Assembly: GCF_014174475.1 (NCBI RefSeq)
Contig: NZ_JACJUD010000001.1
Span: 62,001 to 126,000, forward strand
Direction of reading: 5' to 3'
Source: Aquipseudomonas ullengensis
GTDB taxonomy: Bacteria; Pseudomonadota; Gammaproteobacteria; Pseudomonadales; Pseudomonadaceae
Length of the DNA: 64,000 nt
Shown here: in pieces, positions 7,943-16,802 of the stretch
Layout: each line of letters starts with the position of its first letter
Numbering within the stretch: the stretch's first letter is position 1
Made by a program: the position numbers and the translations under genes
Notes under the pieces: model-generated
Seen by the model: only the letters and a program-made list of their open reading frames with translations
Databases searched by the model: none
Told to the model about the DNA's origin: nothing

Positions 7943-8829
7943 CGGGAGGCTTCGGCGGTCAGGGCTTGCGCAGCAGGATAAAAGGCTGCGCAGAGCACGG
8001 CCAGCCCATCCGGCAAGCGCGGGCCCAAACCACCCACTAACAGGGTCGGATCGAGCGACAGCAGGCGCCCGTTCTTGGCCGCCGAGGTCTGCGCCAGCGC
8101 CGGGTTCTGCTCGAGCATGGCGGCGCGCGCGGCGTCACCCTCGAGGCGACGGTCAGCAATGATCACCACCTCGGGATCGAGCGCCAGCAAGGCTTCGCTG
8201 GATATCGCCTTGTAGCCGTTGTGCTCGGTGAGATTGCGCCCACCGGCCTGCTCGATCATCCACGCGGCCAGGGTGTCCTGGCCGGCTGCCATCGGCCCGT
8301 TGCCAACATGGCCGAGCAGCATCAGCACTCGCGGCGCCGGCTGCTTGGCTTGCGCCGCGCTGACCCGGGCCGCTTGCTGCTGCAGGCGCTGGCGGTAGTC
8401 AGCGATCAGCGTCGCCGCCTGCGCTTCGACACCGAGCAGCTGACCCAGGCGGGTCAGGTTGTGCTCCAGGGTCGGCAGGGTCGGCTTGGCGGAGAGCTGT
8501 TCGATCTGCACCCCGGCTGCCTTGATCTGCGCCAGCACGGGAGGCGGGCCCATCTCTTCGCTGCCGAGGAGGATGTCCGGGCGCAGGGCGAGAATGCCCT
8601 CGGCCGCCAGCGCACGCTGGTAGCCAATGCCGGGCAGGCTGCGCAGCGATTGCGGATACAGGCTGGTGCTATCGACCCCGACCAGGCGGCTTTCGCCGCC
8701 CAGGGCCACGACCCATTCGCTGAGCGAGCCGCCGGCGCTGACCCAGCGCTGCGGCAGGGCCTCGCCGGCGATCACGACATGACTGAACAACAGGCCACTG
8801 CACAGGGCCAACAGACGTGTCAGGCGCAT
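7939..8829 (-). CDS. phuT: Periplasmic haemin-binding protein
   Basis: 296 residues with a signal peptide (MRLTRLLALCSGLLFSHVVIAG). It is a class III (BtuF-like) binding protein: RWVSAGGSLSEWVVALGG at the start of the first lobe, DSTSLYPQSLRSLPGIGYQR and ILALRPDILLGSEEMGP are the usual HmuT/PhuT signatures. It carries haem from PhuR to PhuUV. The stop overlaps the phuU start (ATGA). phuS ends 11 bp upstream, so all of phuSTUV is one transcription unit. Confidence 0.92.
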   Translation of the reverse strand: MRLTRLLALCSGLLFSHVVIAGEALPQRWVSAGGSLSEWVVALGGESRLVGVDSTSLYPQSLRSLPGIGYQRALAAEGILALRPDILLGSEEMGPPPVLAQIKAAGVQIEQLSAKPTLPTLEHNLTRLGQLLGVEAQAATLIADYRQRLQQQAARVSAAQAKQPAPRVLMLLGHVGNGPMAAGQDTLAAWMIEQAGGRNLTEHNGYKAISSEALLALDPEVVIIADRRLEGDAARAAMLEQNPALAQTSAAKNGRLLSLDPTLLVGGLGPRLPDGLAVLCAAFYPAAQALTAEASR

Positions 8830-8840
8830 GCTGTTTCTCC

Positions 8841-9914
8841 TCAGAGGGCCAGGGCTACGGCGGTTTCCGCCAGGGCACGCCAGTCGGTACGCTCCGGGAT
8901 GCCCGGCTTGCGTGCGCCAAACAGCTGCACCACCAGTTCGCCATCGGCGTCATAGGCTTCCCAGCTGGTGATCACACCGTCGCTGCTCGGCTTGCGCACA
9001 CGCCACAACTCGGTCACACCAGTGGTTTTCAGGTGCAGGTTGAATTCCGGGTCGAGCACGTTGAACCAGGTGTCCATCCAGCGCAGGTTGTTGACCGGGC
9101 CGGAGTGGATCTGGATGCAGTGCTGGTTGCCGACGAACACCATGATCGGCACTTCACCGCTGGCCGCGCCTTCCAGCAGCGTGGGCAGTTCGGCGGTAGC
9201 CAGCGGCTCGGCCCACTCGCGACCGGCCAGGCGCAAGGCCTGGGTACGGGCCACGTCGTGGCGCTTGAGCATGGCGAAGAAGTGGTGGGTGTCCTTCAGC
9301 TCGGCCCAGTCGGCACGCAGCGCGGCGGCATCGACGTCGGCATCGGCACGCGCTGCCTTGCGCTCGGCCAGCGATTGCAGGTCCAGCTCGCCGCTCTGCT
9401 GCTCGGCGCGGTAGCGCTCGACCAGCGGCTCCCAGGCGGCCAGCTCGCTGTCTTCGGTGAGGAACACCTTGTGCACGGCCACACCCTGGCGGTCGAACAC
9501 CTGGATGCTGCGCTGGGTGCCGCGCGCGGTGTCTTCGGCAACCGCAAACACGCTGGCCCAGCCACCGAGGAACAGGCGCAGGTCGATGTCAGCCGACACC
9601 ACCAGGCCCATCTGCCCATTCGCCATCACCGACACGTCGCGGTAGTAACCCTTGCGCTCATGCACGCAATGCTCGTTGCGGGTCAGCGCCATGATGTAAC
9701 CCAGCTCGCCGAGTGCCGGCAGCAGTGCGGCCCATTCCGGGCGCAGGCGCTGGGCGTCGACGCCGAGGCGGCTGGCGGTCAGTTCGCCCTCGCTGACGCC
9801 GAGCTTGGCAGCGGCATCGCGGGCACGCAGGCCGGACTGTTCGGCGCGCAGGCGCTGCCAGTCCTGGTACAGGGCGCTGGCGTTGGCGGAGGTGTTCGAG
9901 TTGAGGCTGTTCAT
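8841..9914 (-). CDS. phuS: Cytoplasmic haem-trafficking/degrading factor (HemS/PhuS family)
   Basis: 357 residues, the normal length for HemS/HmuS/PhuS. It shows the internal duplication of the family: the two halves carry corresponding stretches at ALTRNEHCVHERKGYYRDVS (about residues 85-105) and VFVGNQHCIQIHSGPVNNLR (about 245-265). In P. aeruginosa PhuS takes haem from the importer and hands it to haem oxygenase. The ATG at 9914 follows AAAGGAAAG; the longer frame runs into the promoter. It is the first gene of the minus-strand phu operon, reading away from the Fur-box-like site. Confidence 0.92.
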   Translation of the reverse strand: MNSLNSNTSANASALYQDWQRLRAEQSGLRARDAAAKLGVSEGELTASRLGVDAQRLRPEWAALLPALGELGYIMALTRNEHCVHERKGYYRDVSVMANGQMGLVVSADIDLRLFLGGWASVFAVAEDTARGTQRSIQVFDRQGVAVHKVFLTEDSELAAWEPLVERYRAEQQSGELDLQSLAERKAARADADVDAAALRADWAELKDTHHFFAMLKRHDVARTQALRLAGREWAEPLATAELPTLLEGAASGEVPIMVFVGNQHCIQIHSGPVNNLRWMDTWFNVLDPEFNLHLKTTGVTELWRVRKPSSDGVITSWEAYDADGELVVQLFGARKPGIPERTDWRALAETAVALAL

Positions 9915-10024
9915 GGTTCTTTCCTTTCGATAACAGGCCTGCGTGGCCTGTGCCCGTGCGAGCGGGACGACTGCTTTTTCGAGGCGAAAGATTACACGAA
10001 CAAGAGTCAAACTCCAATGCCATT

Positions 10025-10043
10025 GATAATGATTTGCAATTGA
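10025..10043. promoter_or_regulatory. Fur-box-like operator between phuS and phuR
   Basis: GATAATGATTTGCAATTGA matches 12 of 19 positions of the classical Fur box, with the left nine bases identical. It lies 111 bp before the phuS start and 73 bp before the phuR start, in the divergent promoter region, where one Fur dimer could repress both directions under iron-replete conditions. Surrounding sequence is AT-rich relative to the genes. Confidence 0.75.
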
Positions 10044-10115
10044 CAACAAGTTTCGATTACCGTGCGCCCCGCCAAATTCACCCGGCCATCAAGAGCCGAC
10101 CGCGGGAGTAACGTC

Positions 10116-12434
10116 ATGTCCACACCACCCTTCGCACTGCGCCCATGGATGGCGCTGCTGTTGCTGAGCCCAGCCCTGGCCTTTGCACAGACCGCCGACA
10201 CCAAGGACAGCTCCACCGAACTCGCTGCCACCCAGGTCACCGGCGCCGCGCCGGAAGAAACCCTGCCGACCAGCACCGAAACCACTGCCGAGACCCTCGA
10301 CAAGCGTTTCATCCGCAGCTTCGACGACCTCTCGCGCCGCTCCGAGCCGGGCGTGAACTACAGCCGCACCACCGAAAGTATCAACATCCGCGGCCTCGAT
10401 CGCGACCGCGTGCTGACCACCATCGACGGCATCCGCGTGCCATGGATGACCGACGGCGCGCGCAGCCAGGGCCCGACCGGCGGCGCCCAGGGCGGCCTCG
10501 ACTCGATCGACTTCAACGGCCTGTCCTCGGTGGACATCGTGCGCGGCTCCAACTCCAGCGTGGTCGGGTCCGGCGCCCTGGGTGGCGCGGTCGAACTGCA
10601 CACCCTGAACCCGGAAGACCTGCTGCGCGAAGGCAAAGACTTCGGCAGCCTGGTGAAAACCGACTACGACAGCGCCGACAACAGCTGGGGCCTGAACGGC
10701 GCCCTGGCCGGCCGCTATAACGACACCAGCTGGCTGCTGCAAGCCGGCCAGCGTCAGGGTCACGAGCTGGAAAGCGGTGGCGACGACAACACCTACGGCA
10801 CCTCGCGCACCGAGGCCAACCCGGCCGACACCGATCAGCAGAGCCTGCTGGTCAAGGTGCAGCAGCGCTTCGACGGCGGCCACAAGGTCGGTTTCACCGG
10901 CGAGTTCTTCGAGCGCACCAACGACATCGACACCCGTACCAATCAAGGCACCAGCTACCTGCTGGGCGAGAACAGCACCGAAGAGAACAACAAGCGCGAG
11001 CGCCTGTCCGTCGACTACGACTACCAGGCCGAAGACAGCAATGGCCTGATCGATACAGCCCACGCCGTCGGCTACTGGCAGAAACTGCGCCGCCACGACG
11101 ACCAGAACGGCATCCGCACCGTCACCGACTCGCGCGCCAACGTGCCGGACTCCGTTTTCCAGATGTTCGGCCTGCCGGGCAACCCGTACAAATACCCAAG
11201 CGGCGCCTTTGGTCGTGACAACCAGATCGAGAAAGAGCTGTACGGCACCTCCGGCAACGTCGGCAAGACCCTCGAGATCGCCGGCCTGCCGAACAAGCTG
11301 ACCCTGGGTGGCGAGGTCTACCAGATCAACACCGAACAGGTGTCCGAAGGCTACGACAACTGCCTGGACGTCACGATCGACGCGAGCAACCCGATGTACA
11401 TGGGCCCGGCCGCCTGCGACTTCCTGCACACCAACCAGGCCGACATGCCGAAAGCCGAAGGCAGCCAGTGGGCGGTATTCGCCACTGACGAAATCAGCTT
11501 CGCCGACGGTGTTTTCAAGCTGACCCCCGGCCTGCGCTACGACGCCTACAAGCAGGACCCGCAAGCCACCAGCGACTTCGACAACAACGTCAACCCGGCG
11601 AACGACGACACCCTGCAAAGCAGCAAGGACCACAAGCTCTCCGGCAGCCTGCTGGCCACCTGGCAGGTCGCCGAGGAAGCCATGCTGTACGCCCAGTGGG
11701 CGCAAGGCTTCAAGGCACCCGACGCAACCCAGCTGTACATGAACTACGGCGCCGAAGGCAGCTACCTGCGCGCGGGCAACTCCGACCTCAAGCCGGAAGA
11801 AAGCAACGGCTACGAGATCGGCGCGCAACTGGGTAACGACAAGCTGGGCGGCTCGCTGAGCCTGTTCGACAACCACTACAAGAACTTCATCGACGACGAC
11901 GTTGCCCTCAGCTCCGCGGAAATCGCCGACCTGGGCCTGGATGCCGCCAACTACCCGTACGGCGTGACCCGTACCGAGAACCGCGCCAAGGTGCAGATCT
12001 ACGGTGCCGAAGCCGCCGCTCACTGGGAGTTCGTGCCGCACTGGAAAGTCTGGGGCTCGCTGGCCTGGGCCGAAGGTGAAGACCGCGAAACCAACCAGTA
12101 CCTCAGCTCCGTGGCGCCGCTCACCAGCACCCTCGGCCTGAGCTACGAGCGTGACAACTACGGTGCCGACCTGATGCTGACCGCCGCAGCGGCCCGCGAC
12201 AAGGTAGAAACCGACGGCGACTTCGAAGCCCCGGGCTACGGCGTGGTCGACCTGACCGGCTACTGGAAACCCGCCATTCTGGATGGCGTGAAACTGCAAG
12301 CCGGCGCCTTCAACCTGCTCGACAAGAAGTACTGGAACGCCCTGAACGTGCCGACCAGCACCCTGGTACAACCGGACGACTACTACAGCGAAGCCGGCCG
12401 CAGCTTCCGCGTGTCGGCGTCCTGGCAGTACTGA
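10116..12434 (+). CDS. phuR: TonB-dependent outer-membrane haem receptor
   Basis: 772 residues. Signal peptide ending LLSPALAFAQ; plug domain containing INIRGLDRDRVLTTIDGIRV and VDIVRGSNSSVVGSGALGGAV; then a 22-strand barrel ending in the aromatic SFRVSASWQY. The haem-receptor hallmarks are present: GFKAPDATQLY (the FRAP-like box) and NSDLKPEESNGYEIG (the NPNL-like box). It imports haem at the cost of TonB-ExbBD energy. The ATG at 10116 is chosen because GGGAG lies 7 nt upstream and the signal peptide begins there. It is divergent from phuSTUVW. Confidence 0.93.
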   Translation: MSTPPFALRPWMALLLLSPALAFAQTADTKDSSTELAATQVTGAAPEETLPTSTETTAETLDKRFIRSFDDLSRRSEPGVNYSRTTESINIRGLDRDRVLTTIDGIRVPWMTDGARSQGPTGGAQGGLDSIDFNGLSSVDIVRGSNSSVVGSGALGGAVELHTLNPEDLLREGKDFGSLVKTDYDSADNSWGLNGALAGRYNDTSWLLQAGQRQGHELESGGDDNTYGTSRTEANPADTDQQSLLVKVQQRFDGGHKVGFTGEFFERTNDIDTRTNQGTSYLLGENSTEENNKRERLSVDYDYQAEDSNGLIDTAHAVGYWQKLRRHDDQNGIRTVTDSRANVPDSVFQMFGLPGNPYKYPSGAFGRDNQIEKELYGTSGNVGKTLEIAGLPNKLTLGGEVYQINTEQVSEGYDNCLDVTIDASNPMYMGPAACDFLHTNQADMPKAEGSQWAVFATDEISFADGVFKLTPGLRYDAYKQDPQATSDFDNNVNPANDDTLQSSKDHKLSGSLLATWQVAEEAMLYAQWAQGFKAPDATQLYMNYGAEGSYLRAGNSDLKPEESNGYEIGAQLGNDKLGGSLSLFDNHYKNFIDDDVALSSAEIADLGLDAANYPYGVTRTENRAKVQIYGAEAAAHWEFVPHWKVWGSLAWAEGEDRETNQYLSSVAPLTSTLGLSYERDNYGADLMLTAAAARDKVETDGDFEAPGYGVVDLTGYWKPAILDGVKLQAGAFNLLDKKYWNALNVPTSTLVQPDDYYSEAGRSFRVSASWQY

Positions 12435-12520
12435 GACGAGTAACACCTGCGCACGGATGCGCGCCCTACCCTATCGCCATGCAGGTGCGGGATAATCCCG
12501 CTCCCTGCGTGGAGATACCG

Positions 12521-12838
12521 ATGAAGCTTCTATGCGCCCCGGATGAACTGGTCGAAGGCCAGAGCCGGGGCTTTTCCGTTTCCGAGTTGCAGTTGCTGGC
12601 CGTGCGCCGCGACGGCCGCGCCTATGTCTACCGCAACCGCTGCCCACACCGGGGCCTGAGCCTGGAGTGGCGGGCAGACGACTTCCTCGATGCCAGCGGC
12701 AGCATGCTGCAGTGCGCCCATCATGGCGCGCTGTTCCTTATAGAGAGTGGCGAATGCGTTACCGGCCCCTGCGCCGGCGAATCGCTGCAAGCGATCGATT
12801 GCCACGAGGATGCCGCCGGCATCTGGATCAATCCGTAG
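12521..12838 (+). CDS. Rieske-type [2Fe-2S] ferredoxin-like protein
   Basis: 105 residues forming a single Rieske fold. The two cluster loops are CPHRG (about residues 39-43) and CAHHG (about 65-69), giving the Cys-His/Cys-His ligand set. It resembles small NirD- or dioxygenase-ferredoxin-like proteins that pass electrons to an unknown partner. The start is the ATG at 12521 after GGAGATACCG. It ends in the GTAG that forms the left edge of an intergenic repeat, so its TAG stop belongs to the repeat. No oxygenase or reductase gene is adjacent. Confidence 0.85.
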   Translation: MKLLCAPDELVEGQSRGFSVSELQLLAVRRDGRAYVYRNRCPHRGLSLEWRADDFLDASGSMLQCAHHGALFLIESGECVTGPCAGESLQAIDCHEDAAGIWINP

Positions 12839-12914
12839 GGTGGAAAACCGCGTAGCGTTTTCCACCAGCGCTGCGCATGGGCAAGGTGGATGAATAGAGC
12901 CTCATCCACCCTAC
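12835..12914. repeat. GTAGGGTGGA palindromic intergenic repeat, copy B
   Basis: Starts GTAGGGTGGAAAACCGCG and ends CTCATCCACCCTAC, related to the element at 4995-5067. It contains a hairpin of GGAAAACCGCGTAGCGTTTTCC and a second, GGTGGATGA/TCATCCACC. It fills the whole space between two convergent genes, and its two ends provide both stop codons: TAG at 12836-12838 for the Rieske gene and TAG (minus, 12911-12913) for sfsA. Confidence 0.8.
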
Positions 12915-13618
12915 AACAGCACGTCCAGGCGCCGTGCCAGGCGTATTTCTTGTGGCGTGATCTCGGCGCCATAGGCCAGCACCTCGACGCCCGCCGCCTT
13001 GGCCAGGCGCAAGCCCGCCGCATAGGCCGGATCGATTTCCTCGGCCGCGCGCACCGCCTCGATTCCCGACAGGTTCACGCAATACAGCTGCACCGCCCGC
13101 ACGCCCTGCTGCGCCAGCAGCGCCAGCTCGCGCAGGTGCTTGGCGCCGCGCGTGGTCACGGCATCCGGGAACGCCGCCACGGGGCTGCCAGGGAAGCCCA
13201 GAGTCACACTCTTCACCTCGACGAACACCGCGCCCCCGGCATAGTCCAGGCGAAAGTCCGCCCGGCTATTTTCCACGCCATAGGCCACTTCGCGCTTGAG
13301 CCCGTCGAAGCCCTGCAACTCCGTGATAACTCCGGCCCGCAGCGCCTCTTCGACCAGAGCATTGGCCCGCGCGGTATTGATGCAGGCCAGCCGCCCGTGC
13401 GGCGTCTCGCCCAGTTCCCAAGTGCCCGGCAGCTTGCGTTTGGGGTCGTTGGAGCGACTGAACCAGACCCGGCAGCCCTCGCTCATGCAATTGAGCATCG
13501 AGCCGGTATTGGGGCAGTGAATGGTCAGCAGCTCGCCGCTACTCGTCTCGATATCCGCCAGGAAGCGCTTGTAGCGACGCAGCAAACGGCCTTCTTCAAG
13601 GGGCGGATCAAAGCGCAT
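12911..13618 (-). CDS. sfsA: SfsA family DNA-binding/nuclease-like protein
   Basis: 235 residues, standard length. It shows the SfsA order: a basic N-terminal OB-like part ([23 protein letters not shown]), [14 protein letters not shown], then a nuclease-like core with [20 protein letters not shown] (Asp...Glu-x-Lys) and [16 protein letters not shown]. SfsA was named for stimulating maltose genes in E. coli and its core resembles restriction-enzyme nucleases; its physiological role is unclear. It overlaps the aminotransferase gene upstream by 11 bp, so they are probably co-transcribed. Confidence 0.92.
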   Translation of the reverse strand: MRFDPPLEEGRLLRRYKRFLADIETSSGELLTIHCPNTGSMLNCMSEGCRVWFSRSNDPKRKLPGTWELGETPHGRLACINTARANALVEEALRAGVITELQGFDGLKREVAYGVENSRADFRLDYAGGAVFVEVKSVTLGFPGSPVAAFPDAVTTRGAKHLRELALLAQQGVRAVQLYCVNLSGIEAVRAAEEIDPAYAAGLRLAKAAGVEVLAYGAEITPQEIRLARRLDVLL

Positions 13619-14789
13619 CGGGATTCCAGGTCTTCAGCCCACGGGCAATGCGTTCGACTGCCTGCTGCAGGCGTTCCAGGTTCTGCGTGTAGGAAAAGCG
13701 CACATGGTGCCCAGCCTGGTGCCGGCCGAAATCCAGGCCCGGAGTAAAGGCCACATGCTCGGTCTCGATGAAGTGCTGGCAGAAACGGAAGGCATCACCA
13801 CCGAAGGCGGAAATATCTGCATATAAATAGAAGGCACCTTCCGGCTCGACGGCGATGCCGAAGCCCAGCTCGCGCAGCGCCGGCAGGAGGAAGTCGCGAC
13901 GCCGCTGGAATTCGTGGCGGCGCTCCTCGAGGATCGCCAGGGTCGCCGGTTCGAAGCAGGCCAGCGCGGCCTGCTGGGCCATCGACGGCGCGCTGATGTA
14001 GAGGTTCTGCGCCAGTTTCTCCAGCTCCGGCACCGCATTCTCCGGCGCCACCAGCCAGCCCAAGCGCCAGCCGGTCATGCCGAAGTATTTGGAGAAGCTG
14101 TTGAGCACGAAGGCGTCATCGTCCACCTCCAGCACGCTGGCGGCATCACAGCCATACGTCAGGCCGTGGTAGATCTCGTCCACCACCAGATGGCCGCCGC
14201 GCTGCTTGAGCGACGCCGACAGCGCGGCCAGCTCATCCTTGTGCAGCAAGGTGCCGGTGGGGTTGGCCGGCGAGGCGACCAGCGCGCCGACGCTGTCAGC
14301 GTCCCAGTGCCGCTCGACCAGTTGCGGGGTGAGCTGGTAACGGGTATCCGGGCCAACCGGCACCAGCTGCGCGGCGCCTTCGACCAGGCGCAGGAAATGG
14401 CGGTTGCACGGGTAACCCGGGTCGGCCAGCAGCCAGTGCTTGCCCGGATCGACCAGCAGGCTGGTGGCCAGCAGCAATGCGCCGGAACCGCCAGGCGTGA
14501 TCAGGATGCGTGCCGGGTCGATGCTCACCCCATAGCGGCTGGCGTAGAACCCGGCAATCGCCTCGCGCAGTGGGGTGATGCCGCGCGCCGCGGTGTAGCG
14601 GGTATGCCCGGCCGCCAGCGCAGCCTGACCAGCGGCCACGATGGGCGCCGCGGTGGTGAAGTCCGGCTCGCCGATCTCCAGATGGATCACATCATGGCCG
14701 GCAGCCTGCAACTCATTGGCCCGTGCCAGCAGGGCCATGACATGGAACGGTTCGATGGCGCGACTGCGCGCACTCCAGGGCTGGGCCAT
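13608..14789 (-). CDS. Pyridoxal-phosphate aminotransferase, class I/II
   Basis: 393 residues of fold-type I aminotransferase. The PLP lysine is in [29 protein letters not shown] is the conserved Asn-Pro-Thr-Gly motif; [12 protein letters not shown] holds the Asp/Tyr that contact the cofactor; the C-terminal Arg lies in [14 protein letters not shown]. The family includes aspartate, alanine and aromatic aminotransferases. Substrate cannot be fixed from sequence alone. Its ATG overlaps nothing upstream, and it reads into sfsA with an 11-bp overlap. Confidence 0.88.
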   Translation of the reverse strand: MAQPWSARSRAIEPFHVMALLARANELQAAGHDVIHLEIGEPDFTTAAPIVAAGQAALAAGHTRYTAARGITPLREAIAGFYASRYGVSIDPARILITPGGSGALLLATSLLVDPGKHWLLADPGYPCNRHFLRLVEGAAQLVPVGPDTRYQLTPQLVERHWDADSVGALVASPANPTGTLLHKDELAALSASLKQRGGHLVVDEIYHGLTYGCDAASVLEVDDDAFVLNSFSKYFGMTGWRLGWLVAPENAVPELEKLAQNLYISAPSMAQQAALACFEPATLAILEERRHEFQRRRDFLLPALRELGFGIAVEPEGAFYLYADISAFGGDAFRFCQHFIETEHVAFTPGLDFGRHQAGHHVRFSYTQNLERLQQAVERIARGLKTWNPDAL

Positions 14790-14983
14790 TGGCCTTCCTT
14801 TATCAATACAAAAGAGGGATTCTAACTAACTGCCCTGCACAGCCGTAGCAGCTTCGACAACCGGGAGTGGCGAACCCGGGATCGATCTGGTAAGTTCGCC
14901 CGCTTGCAGCCGCAGGCCCGGCCTTGCCGGTAAAGGAACAGATCCTGCGCAAGTGGATCAGAGAGAGTGAGAGGCGGCCATCC

Positions 14984-15427
14984 ATGCCCACCAAAGCGAA
15001 ACAAAGCAGTAGCCAGTTGGTCCGTGGTTTCGAGCCCTATAAAGAGAAAAAGGGCGAGGAGTACATGAGCGAGCCGATGCGTGCTCACTTCACCGGCATC
15101 CTCAACAAGTGGAAGCTGGAGCTGATGCAGGAAGTGGATCGCACCGTGCACCACATGCAGGATGAAGCAGCCAACTTCCCGGACCCGGCCGACCGCGCCA
15201 GCCAGGAAGAAGAGTTCAGCCTGGAACTGCGCGCCCGTGACCGCGAGCGCAAGCTGATCAAGAAGATCGACGAAACCCTGCAGCTGATCGAAGACAACGA
15301 TTACGGCTGGTGCGATTCCTGCGGCGTCGAAATCGGCATCCGCCGCCTCGAAGCCCGCCCGACCGCGACCCTGTGCATCGATTGCAAGACGCTGGCGGAA
15401 ATCAAGGAAAAGCAGATCGGTTCCTGA
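14984..15427 (+). CDS. dksA: RNA polymerase-binding transcription factor DksA
   Basis: 147 residues, near identical in layout to pseudomonad DksA. Residues about 30-105 form the coiled coil that enters the RNA polymerase secondary channel. The tip region contains [14 protein letters not shown], with the two acidic residues needed for activity. The four-cysteine zinc finger follows: CDSCGVEIG and CIDCK. With ppGpp it tunes rRNA and amino-acid promoters. I start at the ATG at 14984 (MPTKAK), preceded by GAGAGTGAGAGG; the longer open frame from 14924 is not typical of the family. Confidence 0.95.
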   Translation: MPTKAKQSSSQLVRGFEPYKEKKGEEYMSEPMRAHFTGILNKWKLELMQEVDRTVHHMQDEAANFPDPADRASQEEEFSLELRARDRERKLIKKIDETLQLIEDNDYGWCDSCGVEIGIRRLEARPTATLCIDCKTLAEIKEKQIGS

Positions 15428-15518
15428 TTCCGGACGGGGCGCTTAGGCGCCCCGTTGCATTTCAGGGCCCCGATCAGTGGACTGGCGCTCGCCAGCCCAT
15501 GCGGATAGCCTCCCGCCC

Positions 15519-16406
15519 ATGAGCGATTCCACCTATATCGGGCGCTTCGCCCCCACCCCTAGCGGCCATCTGCATTTCGGCTCGCTGGTTGCCGCCCTCG
15601 CCTCCTACCTCGACGCCCGCAGCGTCGGCGGGCGCTGGCTGCTGCGCATGGAAGACCTCGACCCGCCCCGCGAAGTGGCCGGCGCCCAGGACGCGATTCT
15701 GCAAGCCCTGCAAACCTACGGCTTCGAATGGGATGGCGAACTGGTACGCCAGAGCGACCGCCACCCCGAGTACGCCGCGCTGACCGAGCGCCTGTTCAGC
15801 CAGGGCCTGGCCTACGCCTGCACCTGCTCGCGCAAGCAGCTGGAAAGCCATGGCGGCGTCTACCCGGGCATCTGCCGCAATGCCGGCCACGATCCGCACG
15901 ACGCCGCCATCCGCCTGCGCGTGCCGGAACTGGAATACCGCTTCACCGACCGCGTGCAGGGCGAGTTCCGCCAGCAGGTCGGCCGCGAAGTCGGCGACTT
16001 CGTGATCCGCCGCCGCGACGGCCTGTATGCCTACCAGCTGGCCGTAGTGCTGGACGACGCCTGGCAAGGCATCACCGATGTGGTGCGCGGCGCTGACTTG
16101 CTCGACTCCACCCCGCGCCAGCTGTACCTGCAGGAGCTGCTCGGCCTACGCCAGCCGCGCTACCTGCACGTGCCGTTGATCATCCAGCCGGACGGCCACA
16201 AGCTCGGCAAGAGCTACCGCTCGCCGCCGCTGCCCGCCGACCAGGCCCCGGCCCTGCTGCTGCGCGCCCTGCGCGCCCTCGGCCAGCAACCGCCCGGCGA
16301 ACTCGCCAGCGCCACCGCCCGCGAGCTACTGGACTGGGGCATCAACCACTGGGACGCGACGCGCATTCCGCGCAGCCGCACCCTGGCCGAAGCGCAGTTG
16401 CGCTGA
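15519..16406 (+). CDS. gluQ: Glutamyl-Q tRNA(Asp) synthetase
   Basis: 295 residues, matching a glutamyl-tRNA synthetase catalytic core without an anticodon-binding domain. YIGRFAPTPSGHLHFGSLV holds the HIGH-type motif and KLGKS is the KMSKS counterpart. A zinc site (CTCSRKQLE and a later YPGICR) is present. It charges glutamate onto queuosine in tRNA-Asp. Its position right after dksA is conserved in many gammaproteobacteria, where read-through from dksA controls expression. The ATG at 15519 is chosen by similarity. Confidence 0.93.
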   Translation: MSDSTYIGRFAPTPSGHLHFGSLVAALASYLDARSVGGRWLLRMEDLDPPREVAGAQDAILQALQTYGFEWDGELVRQSDRHPEYAALTERLFSQGLAYACTCSRKQLESHGGVYPGICRNAGHDPHDAAIRLRVPELEYRFTDRVQGEFRQQVGREVGDFVIRRRDGLYAYQLAVVLDDAWQGITDVVRGADLLDSTPRQLYLQELLGLRQPRYLHVPLIIQPDGHKLGKSYRSPPLPADQAPALLLRALRALGQQPPGELASATARELLDWGINHWDATRIPRSRTLAEAQLR

Positions 16407-16493
16407 CCAGCCGTGCAGGGCGCCACTGCGTAACAGCTGCCGCCTGCACGGCGAATCCGTTACCATCGCGGCAAATCCGACACGAGAATCGGC

Positions 16494-16670
16494 ATGTATA
16501 TCTATCGGCTGGTGCTGATATTGGTAGTGGGGATCTACCTGTTCTCCCCTGCCATCATGGACTGGTGGATCGACCCCAACGGCGCCTGGTACCGCCCGTA
16601 CCTGCTGTGGCTGATCCTCATCGTGGTGACATTTATCCTGCAGAGTCAGCGTGATGCCGATGAACTCTGA
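16494..16670 (+). CDS. cbrX: CbrX, small membrane protein upstream of cbrA
   Basis: 58 residues: two hydrophobic segments (YIYRLVLILVVGIYLFSPAI and YLLWLILIVVTFIL) separated by DWWIDPNGAWYRP, then the polar tail QSQRDADEL. It matches by size, position and topology the small cbrX gene that precedes cbrA in other pseudomonads. There, as I recall, the two genes overlap and are coupled. Here cbrX ends 113 bp before cbrA, because the junction sequence has been multiplied (16641-16802). Function beyond a link to CbrAB expression is unknown. Confidence 0.75.
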   Translation: MYIYRLVLILVVGIYLFSPAIMDWWIDPNGAWYRPYLLWLILIVVTFILQSQRDADEL

Positions 16671-16802
16671 GCGGTCTCGAGGCGCAGGCGATGACCACCC
16701 TTCATATTTCCGCAGAGCCAGCGCGATGCCGATGAGCTCTGAGCTGCTATCCGCCCTTTATTCCCATTCGCTGAGTCGACGTGATGCTGACGAGCTTTGA
16801 CC
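16641..16802 (+). repeat. Tandem imperfect triplication of the cbrX-cbrA junction
   Basis: A 32-bp unit starting CAGAGTCAGCGTGATGCCGA occurs at 16641-16672 (end of cbrX) and again at 16713-16744 with 29/32 identity. A third version at 16771-16802 (24/32) contains the cbrA start codon. Each copy spells a DADEL-stop peptide in one frame and an overlapping ATG in another. This is the pattern expected if the overlap junction was tandemly duplicated twice. Confidence 0.8.

Noticed and set aside
10089..12446. 785-codon open frame on the minus strand opposite phuR
   Set aside because: It is the shadow of a high-GC gene; its translation is Val/Gly-rich without domains, while the plus strand gives a complete TonB-dependent receptor.
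16781..16783. GTG at 16781 as the cbrA start
   Set aside because: Possible, but the adjacent ATG at 16784 is the more usual initiator and lies at the conserved position within the junction repeat.
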